64,000 nt of DNA from Deuterostichococcus epilithicus. Its lineage: Eukaryota; Chlorophyta; Trebouxiophyceae; Prasiolales; Stichococcaceae. Of this stretch, positions 42,266-54,100 are shown piece after piece. Every line of letters begins with the position of its first letter. The stretch's first letter is position 1. A model generated the notes under the pieces. It had not been told where the DNA came from. It made no database searches and saw only the letters and a list, made by a program, of their open reading frames with translations. The stretch covers positions 2,666,001 through 2,730,000 of the forward strand of contig JAVTLE010000008.1 in the NCBI GenBank assembly GCA_033439295.1, in the 5' to 3' direction. Position numbers and translations under genes: made by a program.

Positions 42266-44981
42266 ATGGCGGACTTGCTGGCCTCTAAGCCAGGCCGTGA
42301 GGACGCACCTGCAGTGACGCTCCTCGCAAAGGTACAACACCAAACAGTGCTTCCTGCAGCGTGCACACCCTTCTCGGCCGCGCCAGCAGATGGCGTAAAG
42401 GTTTCGGAACTGCAACACAGCAACTCCTTCACTGAGGCTAGTAAGATTCATGCGAACTCCGCCGCGATTCTGCAGGTGAAAGCGACGCCGGCAGTTGGCG
42501 CCCTTTACAATGACTTAATCAAGAACGCCAAGGTGGGGTTTGTCGGCTTCCCTGAGCTTGCTCACCTGCGTTTGATGCAGCTTCCCAATATCAGCCCTGC
42601 TGCGCTACATGCCGGCGGTCGAACCAATCCGACTTGAGTTCGTACCACAGGGCCTGGTGTTTATGAGCACATGGAAGGCGGGCGTCCTGTATGTTGGAGG
42701 CCAGGTGCGCCATCACAACCTCCAGCCAGCATCGACGTGTTATCATCATCAGCAGCCGACGGCTTTGCATACTGCACCATCTGGCATGGCTCTGTGCCAA
42801 CTTCGCGCCCCATGTGAGTGGCTGGGCTGCCCTGTGCCGCTTGTGGCCGACAAGACCCTCACGGCGCTGCCTGCCTGCAGATGGGCTCCGGCTTCGTGGT
42901 GTCGCACCTGCCTGATGGCGCCTGGAGCGCGCCCGCATTCTTCAAGTGGCATGCAGCCGGCGGCGGCCTCACACTCGGTGAGGTTGCCCATGCGCAGCAC
43001 CCCGAGACATTCCTCCTGCAAGCGCGCCACAGCACACAGCGGTGTCGTCAGCGAGATGACTTGTCCCGCTGCCGAGGTTTCGGGTGACAGCCGAGCTGGC
43101 AGCAGTCCGAGGGGTACAGGCCCTTCGCCTGCGTTCGCCTGCCGCATTGCTGTCACCTGCGCGCCTGGGGGCACGAGCACGGAGCAGACTGTGCACACGC
43201 TGGAAAACGTTGCGCAACCTTGACAGCAACCTGCATGTGTGGCTGCAGCGTGACCGCAGAGCATCTGACACACACAGGGATTGGTTGTGCAAGGCAAGGC
43301 AGAGGACTTGCTTGGGTTCAAGCTTAGTCTCTCAACCTCTCGGTTGCCATGTTCGCAAAACCCGCGTCCTTGGCTTGCAGGCTTGAGCAAGGCGGAGACG
43401 ACGACCTGCTCAACTCTGAGCAAGCGCGGACTTAGCATCAGCCGGCAAGGCGTCTGCTCCGCGACCCGTTCTGTGTGCATGGCCCGCACTGACTGTTCTT
43501 GCGCCTGGTGTTCCGCAGGCGTGAGCAAGGCGGAGACAGTAATCGTGCTCAACTCGGAGCGGGCGCTGGCGCAGTACCAGTCGGCGGAAATGGACTTCAA
43601 ATTCGGCGCCGGTCTCTCAGTCGACTACATCAAGCCCGATGGTGCGGGGGCTGCATGGCCGCACCAGCTGTACTTGATGTTGCTTTGGAAAGAAAAGAAG
43701 GAAAACGCGACTGCGGGGGCACTGTGCGGTTGCCGTGCCCAGGTGAACCAACCGCAGGCGAAGTGTGCAGTTGCCGTGCCCAGTAGTAGGCGCCGATTGC
43801 TCCGGCTTGCATGGGCAGAGCGCACCTGCATATTGTGCATGATGAAGACGGTGTGCTGCCCACACTGTGTCAAACAATACTATGTCGGAAGGCTGCATCG
43901 GCATTGTTTCTGTCCTGCAGGCGAGATGGAGGGCGGCAGCCTGAAGGCGCACATCAGCAGCGGCGACCGCGACGCATTCGTGTAAGTCTTGATTACATGA
44001 CCCTGAGAGTTTACAACTGATTGGTGATGTTTTTCAAAATGCTTTAGGAGTACTGAGTCTGTGTTACATATATTGACGTAAAGTTTGCGTCAGACAAAGC
44101 GTCAAAGCCATTATCTGTAGTAAAAATTATTTTGAAATACTTTGAAAGTATTTCTGCCCATGCAGGTTCAACTACGCCAAAGGCCTGCTCCTGGACCTCA
44201 CCATCACAGGCGAGTATGCGCTGATAAATATGCCAAATTTGTAGTACAGTCAGTGTACACGTGTGTATGTATGTATGTATGTAAGTATGTGGTGTACCTG
44301 GGCAGCGACCATGGCGGCGCGAAAGCTTGGCAACGCGGATCAGCCGCACGGCCATCGGCTTGCGCGCTGCATGGCATGAGCGGACTGCCTCTTGTGAGCT
44401 CAGCAGAACGGATATGCACCTGCGGCGCAGGCGGCGTGACGACGTCAGATGCGGCGACGAATGCTAAGGTGTACCCGAACCAGCCTGGCATCACCCCCGA
44501 CCGCATCCTGGCTGGCCAGGCGCGCACAAAATGCAGTCTGCGTCTTGTTTTCTCATTCGCTCATCAGCAATCTACCCAGGCGCCGATTTCTAGGAGGCTT
44601 TGCAGGACAGGCTTTCTTGACTGCGCGCCATCTGCTGCTGCCTGCATGCTAGGAGCCAGATGCCGTGGTACCTTTGCGACATATCACATGCGAGCTGACA
44701 CCCTTGGGGCACCCGTGCCATTGGCATGAATGCTCGTCGGTTTTTTAGCTGCACCGCACAGGGTGCTAATCTATACTGAGCCTGGAATGTGGTCGTCCAA
44801 CCTCGTGACTGGCGCATGTGCTGCTGTGCTGCATGTCATGGCTGCAATGTCATCACTCCTCTGCCTGTCGCAGGTGCCGCACCCGCCGGTCGCCGCACCG
44901 CTGTACTCTGTGCTGGGCGCCGGCAATGCGCCCCCCGCCACCGCGCCACCGACAACAAACGCTGCTCAGTATGAGCTGTGA
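42266..44981 (+). CDS. SYLF-domain (Ysc84/SH3YL1-like) lipid-binding protein, 8 exons, 274 aa
   Basis: SYLF proteins bind phosphoinositide membranes and, in yeast and animals, link them to actin and endocytosis. Exons 42266-42532, 42651-42704, 42881-42977, 43519-43641, 43921-43981, 44166-44209, 44449-44519 and 44874-44981 sum to 825 nt in one frame. Signatures in order: ALYNDLIKNAKGLVF, STWKAGVLYVGGQMGSGFV, GAWSAPAFFKWHAAGGGLTL, GVSKAETVIVLNSERAL, FKFGAGLSVDY, FNYAKGLLLDLTI and PHPPVAAPLYSVLG. No SH3 or FYVE domain is fused, so it is a stand-alone SYLF protein. The two introns at 44210 and 44520 begin with GC, and no GT donor nearby keeps the frame. A further intron inside exon 1 (from the GTACAAC after 42330) is possible, because that piece is open either way. 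Confidence 0.9.
43377..43450 (+). repeat. Decayed copy of a SYLF exon start
   Basis: GCAG plus about 70 nt resemble 43515-43590, the acceptor and first codons of the exon encoding GVSKAETVIVLNSERAL. A 15-nt block (GAGCAAGGCGGAGAC) and TGCTCAACTC are identical. A 1-nt deletion breaks the frame of the copy. It lies 138 nt upstream in the same intron. Confidence 0.8.
44262..44289 (+). repeat. (GTAT)n microsatellite
   Basis: About six near-perfect GTAT units lie in the SYLF intron that follows 44209. Confidence 0.85.
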
Positions 44982-47900
44982 ATGGATGATCGGCTGTTGA
45001 TGCGAAGGGAAGGAGCTGCAAAGGCCACTGAGGAGGTGTGGCGGCAGCGGACAAAGCACATGCCTCTTGTGCATATAAGTTGGCAATGTGCTCACTGTGG
45101 GATCATCGTGAAGCATGTTGCTGCAAGTCTTCATCACGACAACCGAGGGTTGCATAGACGGTTGCTGAGTGTGGAGAAATTGGGACCGCTTGACGATTCG
45201 TAGATAGCATGTTCCAGCTCGGCCTTGCTGCTGTTCTACAATTCCAACACCACGATTGTACGCATCTTATCAGGTCGAGCCCTAAATAAATTGTCGCCGC
45301 CGACCACCTCCAGGAGGGGTTTTGGCACCCTTGCCACTTACCACCTTGTTGATACGGTCATGCCCCCTCCGTCAGCAAGGGCGGGTTACGAGCAGGTGCT
45401 CTGGATGAGGGCATTCGGGACCCCCTCCCTCCACCCACCGGCTGACGATCCCCCCACCCCAGCGTGACTCACGGCGGGCCCTTAAGAAAAAAAGCCAGAG
45501 CATCTGCCTGAATGCCAACATGCCAGGGCATTGCAGCAGCTCCCTGAGCATGGGTGTCAAGCATACTGGCTCGTTGTGATGCCATCATGTGGTTGGCTCT
45601 TGATGCTAATTGTCATGGTGGTCTCAGCTATATTATGGTGCAGTCGAGGTGAGGGTCGATGAGGAGCCATCCTACCCTAGTCAAAGGCTCAAGCGTCTGG
45701 CTTGGTGTGATGTCGGCAATTTACGCTATACACTGAAGTTATGTGGTGGTTTGTGAATGAGCGTCATCGTTACAAATTTCCACTGACTCTGCCAGACCAA
45801 GACATTGGCCAAACTGCTGCTGTAGAGCAGAGCAGGAATGAATGCAGGTGAAAACAGACTACCGAAGAAACCCGAGCTGGAATAAAAGTGTGCCAGATGA
45901 ATGCACGAATGGTATGTCGCAGGCTGACGAAACTTCGTTAATCTGTGTGTTGTGCCGGAGGATCGCTGATCTTTATCACGCGAGACAGCATCCAATCACG
46001 CGACAGTGGCGCCGTGGCCGCACGCAAAGCAGCCGAATCCCCGCCTGCGGCGCGCAGCCGGCCGGGTACCGACGGCGCGGCGGCGCATGAATGGAAGCCT
46101 GCAAGACAGCGTGCATGGGGTCAGCACGAGGTTCAGCAGCCAGATTTATGTGAATGTTGCAGATACATGCGAGCAGATGCTAGCAGACACACGAGTCCAG
46201 CCACAGCCACAGGGGCATCAGCTTGGTCTGGTGACCGACTGCCAGCTCGTGACTGGCTGCCTCAATGATCGAGCAAATAAACGCTGTAGATGAACAGCCT
46301 TCCTCTACTGGAACACCAGCTGAGCTGCACGAGCACAAACGCCTCACCGACGTTTGAGTCAGGGGGTCGGCCGGCTGCTTTTCGCTCAAGGGGTTCGAAC
46401 TGTTATTTCAAGCTCGGAGTTGTTCGTGCAGGTCTCCCCCAGGCAAATTTTAACGCCCGATAGCCGCGCAGCGCACGCATGGGTGATGGGCTGGCTAATG
46501 CTTGGCTCAGCGACAACCTCGAGCCAATCCGTACCATGCAGCCGCCGCCTCGATGACGCTGAACCGGCGTGCAGCAGGAAGCTCCGTTCAACAAGCGAAA
46601 GAATGAGGGGTTTGGGTGTGTGGTTGAGACGGGGCTTGGCTTTCTTCACCTGAGAGCCATCTCGACGAGGCTGAACTGGGGACCGAGGCACGCGGCGCGA
46701 GGTTGAAGATCGTAGGTCGAACTACTGGAAGTGGAGCTGTCGGAGGATTCTTGAGGCCGGCAATCGAGTTGGAGTTCGAGTTGGAGGTGCAAGCTCGGTG
46801 AGAAAGATTGACCTTGCTTCAATCGGGCAAGGCGAGAGCTGGTCTGCAGCTGGTACCTGGCTTCCTTGGAGTCAGTCGTACAGTTGTGTCATGATCCTCC
46901 TACACTTTTTGCCGGCACCGATCTCTGGCGGCGTCAAGTGCTCATCAGTAAAGCGGCATATGGTAGCCTTCCCGGTTCCATGTCTAATAAGTGGCCATCG
47001 AGGTGACTCGTTTCAGCAGCATCTGCACACTGTTGCTACTAGCTCTATCAGCTAAATTGGTGTGCGAGGTATGGCGAGGCGCCGGCGAAGAGCAAACATT
47101 GTGCACTGCCCATGCGTTACTTCACACCTGCGTCGTCGCCTCGGATGTCATGTAGCAGGAGCACCGTTTTCACACATCTGACACCAGCAGAGCAATTGAC
47201 TTACGCCCTGCGTGTGGTCCATCTTCTCACACAGCGCCTGTTCCCTTTACCTATCAGATTGACTTGGGGGAATCGCGGCATATGTACATTCCGCACCTCA
47301 GAGGCATGTTGATCTTGGCAACAAGTCGAAGCGTTGTGTCGGCTAGACTTGAGAGAAACGACAGAGCTGGTGTCTATTTTGGAGACTGCCCTTTCGAGCT
47401 CACCCCACCCTTGTAGTGCCACGCGACTTTGCCTGATATAACCGCTTGTCTCCTAAATGTTTGTAACCGGGTTCATACCTCACCGACCCCAGTTTCGACT
47501 TTCCGGCGCTCCTGACCATTGTTTTGGGCAAGACGGAAAGGCAAGTAGTATTGGGTACCGCCAACCTTTCCGCGATCGGCTGCAGGGTATATGAAGTAGG
47601 CACGAGTTAGGGAGGTTGGACCCGAGTGCAACAGTTCGCAAGGGCGCAAGCGCCACAACGCAACGAGGTGCAGCTGCATACGTGAGCAGGTGCAGCTTCA
47701 GCGGCCCAGGGGTCCATTCCTGCGCGCTGCACTCGCTGCAGTCCAGGAGCGAGGCAGCCGGAAGCATGTTTCGGTGTTCCGAACCCCCAGCATGATGCCG
47801 CTGGGCTTCTCGGCAACAGTCAAAGACACAATGCAGAGGTATCCCGGGCCTGGACGCCATGGAGCGGAGTCGGAGAGGGAGGTGAGGGGAAGGGGAAGGC

Positions 47901-48120
47901 TGCTTCGAGTCATAAGCATACCGGCCCCTCACATCCATGCGCACGCAGCGCTGCTGGTGCACGCACAACGGACGGTACTCTAGGATTACATTGGAAGAGG
48001 GAGGGAGGGAGGTGGAGATCATGCGGGAAGGGTGATGGACCCGCGGTACACATGGGTAGCCAGCTTATATAACTCAGCGCTCGCATCCTGCTGCAGGAGG
48101 CGCAGTCGGAAACATTCCTC
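44982..48120. other. 3.1 kb region with no recognisable gene, ending in a TATA-box promoter
   Basis: Between SYLF and the CBP60-like gene I find only short open frames on both strands without family motifs, splice structure or codon pattern. It is the largest gene-free stretch in the window. TATATAA at 48066-48072 lies 49 nt before the ATG proposed for the next gene, the right distance for a TATA box with a short 5' leader. A non-coding RNA or an unrecognised lineage-specific gene cannot be excluded. Confidence 0.45.
48066..48072 (+). promoter_or_regulatory. TATA box of the CBP60-like gene
   Basis: TATATAA stands alone in a GC-rich setting, 49 nt before the ATG at 48121. It supports that ATG as the start. 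Confidence 0.5.
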
Positions 48121-51100
48121 ATGCAGTTTGGCCTGCGGGTAGCGCAGCTGCTGTGCCCTGGCGTGGCGGTGCCACAGGTCTTCGCGGCGGTCCGACAGGC
48201 TATCGGCGAGTCTCGCAGTGCGGGAGGCGGTGACGCCCCGGCCCCGCGGCCGGAGCCGGAGCGCAAGCTGGAGCTGGTCTTCGTGCATGACTGCCGGTGA
48301 GTGAATAGGGTATCATGATGCCAGCTGGGCAATCACCGGACAGCGCCGGTTAGCAGCCTCCGAGGTGTCCAGCGAGGCAGCACCAAGTTCCCGGGCCGGT
48401 CGCAGGCGTGGCCTGACGGCCGATCTCGCACGGGCGAGCACGATCTCAAAGCTTTCATGCAGTCTTTCATGAACGCCTGCGCTGCTACATGTCGCGTACG
48501 CCGCTGCCAGTCGAACAGCTGTGACGGGGTAATCGCTTCCTGGCAAGCCTGACATTCGAAGTGCAGCAGGCAGCATGTGGGGTGGGTGTGACAGCCAGCC
48601 ATTCAGGATGGATCTCCAGTCTCGCGGGCCTGCTCCGCCCGCAGCTGGCCGGTCCTGGGCCGGTCGCGACCGCAGCAGCCAGGATGTGCATTTTGGCACT
48701 CGACCGAGTGACACAGCACCGAAGCTGCGCTGCACAGCTTGCAGGCCCGTGCTGATGCCCCGTGAGGCGTACTTGCAATCGTGAAGGATCTGGGGGCCAT
48801 CTGACCATGGCCGACACTGTAACACCCCGGCTTCCAGCCTAGCTGCCAGCCTTGACCGACACTGCTCACACTGTGCTTCAGCGTGCTGCAGCAGCCAGCG
48901 CACTGCTGCAGCAGCTAGCGTGCGATGAGCTTGCTGCTGCTCTGTACGCAGCGGGCGTGCAGACGCGCCGGCACAGGTTCGCGGCAACACAAAACAGCGG
49001 CGGAAACGCAGCGTCTGACAGCACATAGCACTGCACATCTTGAGCCTGCACTCCCGCTGCCGGACTGAACCTCGCCGCCGCGCCCGCAGGAACCACGGCT
49101 GCAACCGCCAGCAGTGCGTGCTGTGCAAGCAGAACCCCTCGCGGCGTTGCACTGGGAATTTCGCGCCAAAGTACTGGGTGGGCGACCGGCTGTTGGCCAA
49201 GTGCGAGGGGGAGATCCAGGTGGGTGGTGCAGCCTACCTTGCTTCCCCCGTCCTAAGACAGCGCCGCCATATGCTGCGACCCTGCGGCTGGCCATGGTGC
49301 TGCCAGGTGCCCTCGAGCATGCGCCACTGCGCTGGTGGCGGTTTATGTGACGCGAGTTGCCTCTCAGGGTTCGGTTGCCAGTACACCCATCAAGCTTGTT
49401 GTCAAACTCTGCTGCAGATCGAGCTGCTGGACGCGCTGACGGGACAGCGCATCACAGAGGACATGTCTGGCCTGCGCCTGGAGGTGCGAATTCGTTTCAT
49501 GCCCGGAACAACACCTCCATGTCTCCATCGCATGCTATGAGCAGCATCAGCTCCGTCCTCGTCTTGAATGATCAGAAGCTGGAAGCGGGTGCGGCGCGCC
49601 GGCAGCGGATGGTGGTCCTCCGCCGCGCCGAGATAAAGTGCAGCTGTATCCAGGTTGTTCTGCCAGGGGCGGATCTGCCAAATCAAACCTCTAGCACCCC
49701 AAACATGAAGATGCTCTGATGCCGTCGGCGCACTCTCAGCTCCTGACTACGGCAGCGACAGCCCGCTGCAACCCAGAACACAACGGAGCCGGAAAGAACA
49801 CAGCACAAAGCAACACGGACCTGAGCTGAACACGGCAGAGCAGTTCATGCGCTCATGCCCCGCGCATGCGCGCAGGTATGCATCCTGGACGGCAACAAGT
49901 ATGCGAGCCGCTGCCGGGAGGAGGGCGAGGAGTCGTGGGACATCCTACGAGACTGCATGGTGCTGCGCAACCAGCGGCGGGAGCCGCTGCTGACCTCCGC
50001 CGCCTGCGCCAACGACTTCGAGTCGCCGCAGGTGTCCCCCGAACGCTCCTTGTATCATGAAATGCTGACCCGACTGCGGAGTACAGTCCTGACGGCGCGC
50101 CTGCTCATCGAAGCGGTGTGGGCGCCTTTGCGGCGCGTGGGCATGCAGGGGCAGCTTCTCTTGCCAGCACTTTGCGGAGCTACCCTGGAGTGATGCAACC
50201 GCAGCTTGGGTCCCTATAAGACATGATGCGCCACTGCAGCCGGCCCACGCTTGCTCCCGCCGTTGCTGAGGCCCCAATCACTTGAGAAACCACAGGTCGC
50301 ACCCTCTGTGCCTCCACCCAAAGGCACGAAACCCGAAGCTGGTCTGCCTGCTCCCAGGTCACCCTGAAGTTCGGCGCCAACAGCGTCATCGTGGCGCGCG
50401 ATCTGAAGGTGAAGAGAAAGGATTTAGCACATCAGGGCAAGCCACGGCTCCCCTGCACACCCGGCGCTGTCGCTGATGCAACGTCGCCACGGCGACGCTG
50501 GAGACTGCACGGGCGCCACCCCGTTGCAGCCGCTCCAGCGATGCACTCGCGGCATGAGTGCCAGCGTGAGGCCCGCCTGCCGTGTTGCAAACATGACGCA
50601 GGGTCGGAAACAGTCGCTCTGGAGAGGCTCCCTCTGAAGAGGGAGCACGAACACCCCTCCCTGCATCGCACAGGTGACGGAGTCGTCAGAGAGCGTGCTG
50701 GCGGGCACCAAGCGGCCGCCCTTCCGTCTGATGGTGCGCTGCGTGCGAGCCGACGGGTCCCCGGTGCCCGTGCGGCCAGCCGTCTCCGAGGAGTTCGTGG
50801 TGAGCGGCCCATCCCACGACTGCGTCTGCTCGGCTCGCGCGCATGGCAGCGTCCCTAGACCCTCAATCCTATACCCAGACCAGCTCACACATCGGCGCCC
50901 GCCACGTCCTCCGGGACACACCAGCCTGACACGCTGTGCCATCTCCGGGCCCTGTGCCTGCACCCATCGCAAGCCTGCTGCCTTGTCAGCCAGTGCCGGC
51001 ATCCGAGTCGGCGTCACCCAACCCGGATGACCCTGCCGGCCCGTAGGTTGCCACCAAGCACACACAAGCCCTGCTAACAAGCCAATCAATTTTCCATCGT

Positions 51101-54100
51101 CAGACCCTTTTCTCAATCAAAGGCTCCCCTGCCTCAAATCGCCAGAACCCTGGCGCCGCAGGTGCCCACCGATGCCGCCAAAGTCCGTGCAGAAACAGGG
51201 GGATCCTGTCGCTGGCTGAGCTCATCTCCGACTTGGCAGTCTAGCTCCAAACCCTATACTAATGCTGCCTGCAGGTGGTCACCAAGCGCACCAAGAACCT
51301 CAAGAAGCAGGAGATCCCGTCGCTGGACGACCCCATCTCCAAGCTCAACCACATCGGCAAGGAGACCGTCAAGAAGCTCAATGAGCTGGCCGCCGCAGCC
51401 TCCGAAGCCGAGATCGACCTGCGGCTGCCGCCCGACCTGCACAGGTGCTGGCTGCGAATGGCCGAACCGACCGTTGAACAGCAAATAGCACGGGCTCGAC
51501 CGGCTGACGACCTGTGTATCAACTGCAAGAAAACCGTCCATGCTTGTGCTGCAAGCCCGCTTTAGCATGCGAGCTCGCCTGCACGGCAGCTGCTAGCCCT
51601 GAAGCTGCCCATGGCACTGCCGTGCGCAGGGTGACAAAGGTGCGGCAGTTTCAGAAGCTGGCGCTCATGGGCAGCGGCGACGGCCAGATGCAGCAGCGCC
51701 TCAAGCAGCTGCTCAAGCTGTCCAAGGAGAAGTGGGACTCCGCCTGCGAGCACGCCAGGACCGCGGTGCAGGTGCGGTTCTCCTGTTGAACCAACTGTTG
51801 TAACATCGATTTGGGCAAGCGTGCGGAAAGTCAAACTGGCCAGGTAAGTCAGACTCTGCCTGCGAGCACAGCAAGCATCAAGAAACCCGCCCCGGGGCTT
51901 CCTTTTTGGGCAAGCCAAGTTTCCGAGCAGCGCCGCTAGGTAGTCTGTTCCTTGGAAACCCTCGGATGCGCTGCTCAGGTTTTCTCAGGATCCTTCTCGA
52001 GTCTTCCGATCCCGAATGGGTGCAGGCGGACAACCGGGTGCGCGCCTGGTACACCGAAGACATGGAGATTGGACTGCTGTACAAGTGCGCGCTGGGGGAC
52101 ATATCGCCCGACAACCCTGTCGGTGCGCCGCGGGACGAGCCTGTCCCTTGCCGTTTGCGAGTTGCGGCCAGAAGTGAAGGGAGCTGCCCTGTTGGCTGCT
52201 GTACACCAGGTGCTGGGCAACATCGGTCCCCTGACAACCCTGTCGGTGCGCTTCGGGACAGCCATTTGTGTGTCACAAAGAGACATGGCACAACGAAGGC
52301 TGCACGCAGGCCGCTGCACAAGTGCATGGCATCCAGGAGCCCGACGTGCACTGCCTGTCACGCAGTCACGTTGGCGGCTGGTGCACCCCTCCGACCAGCC
52401 TTTCCTGCGAGGGGTGGCCTCAGAATGGGGCGTGCGGCCCGGCAGCGGTTTAGACAGGGAGGAGGGCGCTTGCAGCAATGGCAGCTGCAGATGCGTGCAG
52501 CGGCAACGCTTTGTTCACCCCGCCACTCTTTTCCCCCTGATGATGCCGCATTCGCTGATGCACAACCTGCAGGGTGTCAACGCCTGGTCGCGGACGTGGC
52601 GCTCCACGCAGCAGCAGCTCGTCCGGGCAGCGGGCGGCAACAGGCTCAGCATGTACTGTCTTCCCTTGTGCTCATGAGCTTATGGTTTACACCGCGCAGC
52701 GCTGATCCACAACCGGCGGGGCCCCGACGGCGGAGAGTTCATGGAGGTGGTCCCCATGGAGCAGCAGCTGCCGGGGCAGCGGGAAGTCGCGGCAGCGACG
52801 GTGCGGCGGGCGACTGCCGCCTGGTGGGAGGACGGCCACCCGGGCTGGATGATCTTCACGCTCGGCGGCCGCCACTTCGACAGACTGGAGGACATTGTCA
52901 AGGTGGGGCTGCGTGTGCAAATCCGGTGAAGTTGCCGCTCTGGGCAGCAGGCGCGAATTTGCTACGTTGGCGCCCACCCGAAGCGGTGCCTCATGCACAC
53001 TCAGCGGCAGAATCAGTGGGAGCGGGACGAATGGACAAGAGTGTCGATCATGGGAGATCTGCACGTTGTTGTGTCCGATCACGCCCTGCTGCCGTCGCCA
53101 ACATGGTATGCAACCGCACTTCTGCGGCACCCTGCACCAGTCGCATGCCGCTCAGCGGCCGCCCTTCATCCAGGTGCTGCGTGCACAGGGGTCACCCGAC
53201 AACAAGCATGCATTGCGCTCCTGCAAACGTTGCAGAGCATCCTCTTGGTCAGCAGCACTGAGTCTGTCACCCTCCCGCTGTCGTCGGCACAGTTGTCGAG
53301 CGGCGGCGGCAGCGACAGCGGCCCACGGCGATTGCCGCCAGGCGGTGCATTCTCGCGCACCAATGCGGCATCGCCGTCGCTCGGCGGCGGCCACCACATG
53401 CCGCCGAGCGCCCACCTCACGGGCCCTGCAGGCGGCGGCGGCGGCGCGCACCGCCAGCAACGCGTGGTGAGCACCGCACTGCTACCCATTGCCTTCGTGA
53501 GCACTCGTCTTTCGCCTGCTGATGCTTGCTGGAGGACACTTGCGGTAAGACACCTGCTGTCCTCCGAGGCTTTCGCAGCGGATCGGCTGCTGCTCTTGGA
53601 CCCGGGCCACACTCTGCAGCCCGCCGCTTGGTGGCACTCGTCACACAGCCGTGCTGGCTGGACTCCATCACAGGCGGCCCTGTGGCACGGCTTTGGCGGC
53701 CAATGGCCCGCTGCCCTGCTGGGGTCACTGGCCTACAGCCCCCGGTCTGCTCATGACAGCCCGCTGCGAGCATGTTCATTCCGTCTCCTCGAGCGCCATG
53801 CCCTGAGGCGCTGACACACGGTGTCTTTGGCATCTCAGGGGCAGGCGGCGGAGCTGGACGCCTATGGCAGCACCCCGCACGGCGACGCGGGCGGCGGCTT
53901 CAGCAATCGTCAGCACTCCTCCGCAGCCTCCGACCAGACAGGTGGCTTTCCGTGTGCCTGAAAGAGGCCTGAATCAGGTTGCGGGCATGCGGGGCCCCAC
54001 TGACTTGTTCTTGGGCCCGGCATCGTTCACTTTTGTTACTGCTGCTGGGTGCTGGGTGTTGAGAAACACTTGGGTTCGTCCTGGTCACCGTCCGAGCGGC

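Noticed and set aside
44206-44225. GT donor at CGA|GTATGC instead of the GC donor in SYLF
   Set aside because: Using it with the next exon at 44449 gives a stop within seven codons, whereas the GC donor keeps the SYLF sequence in frame.
51906-53261. 451-codon open frame on the plus strand
   Set aside because: It runs through CBP60 exons and introns in a different frame from the conserved peptides (for example GGEFMEVVPMEQQLPGQ) and has no recognisable domain of its own.
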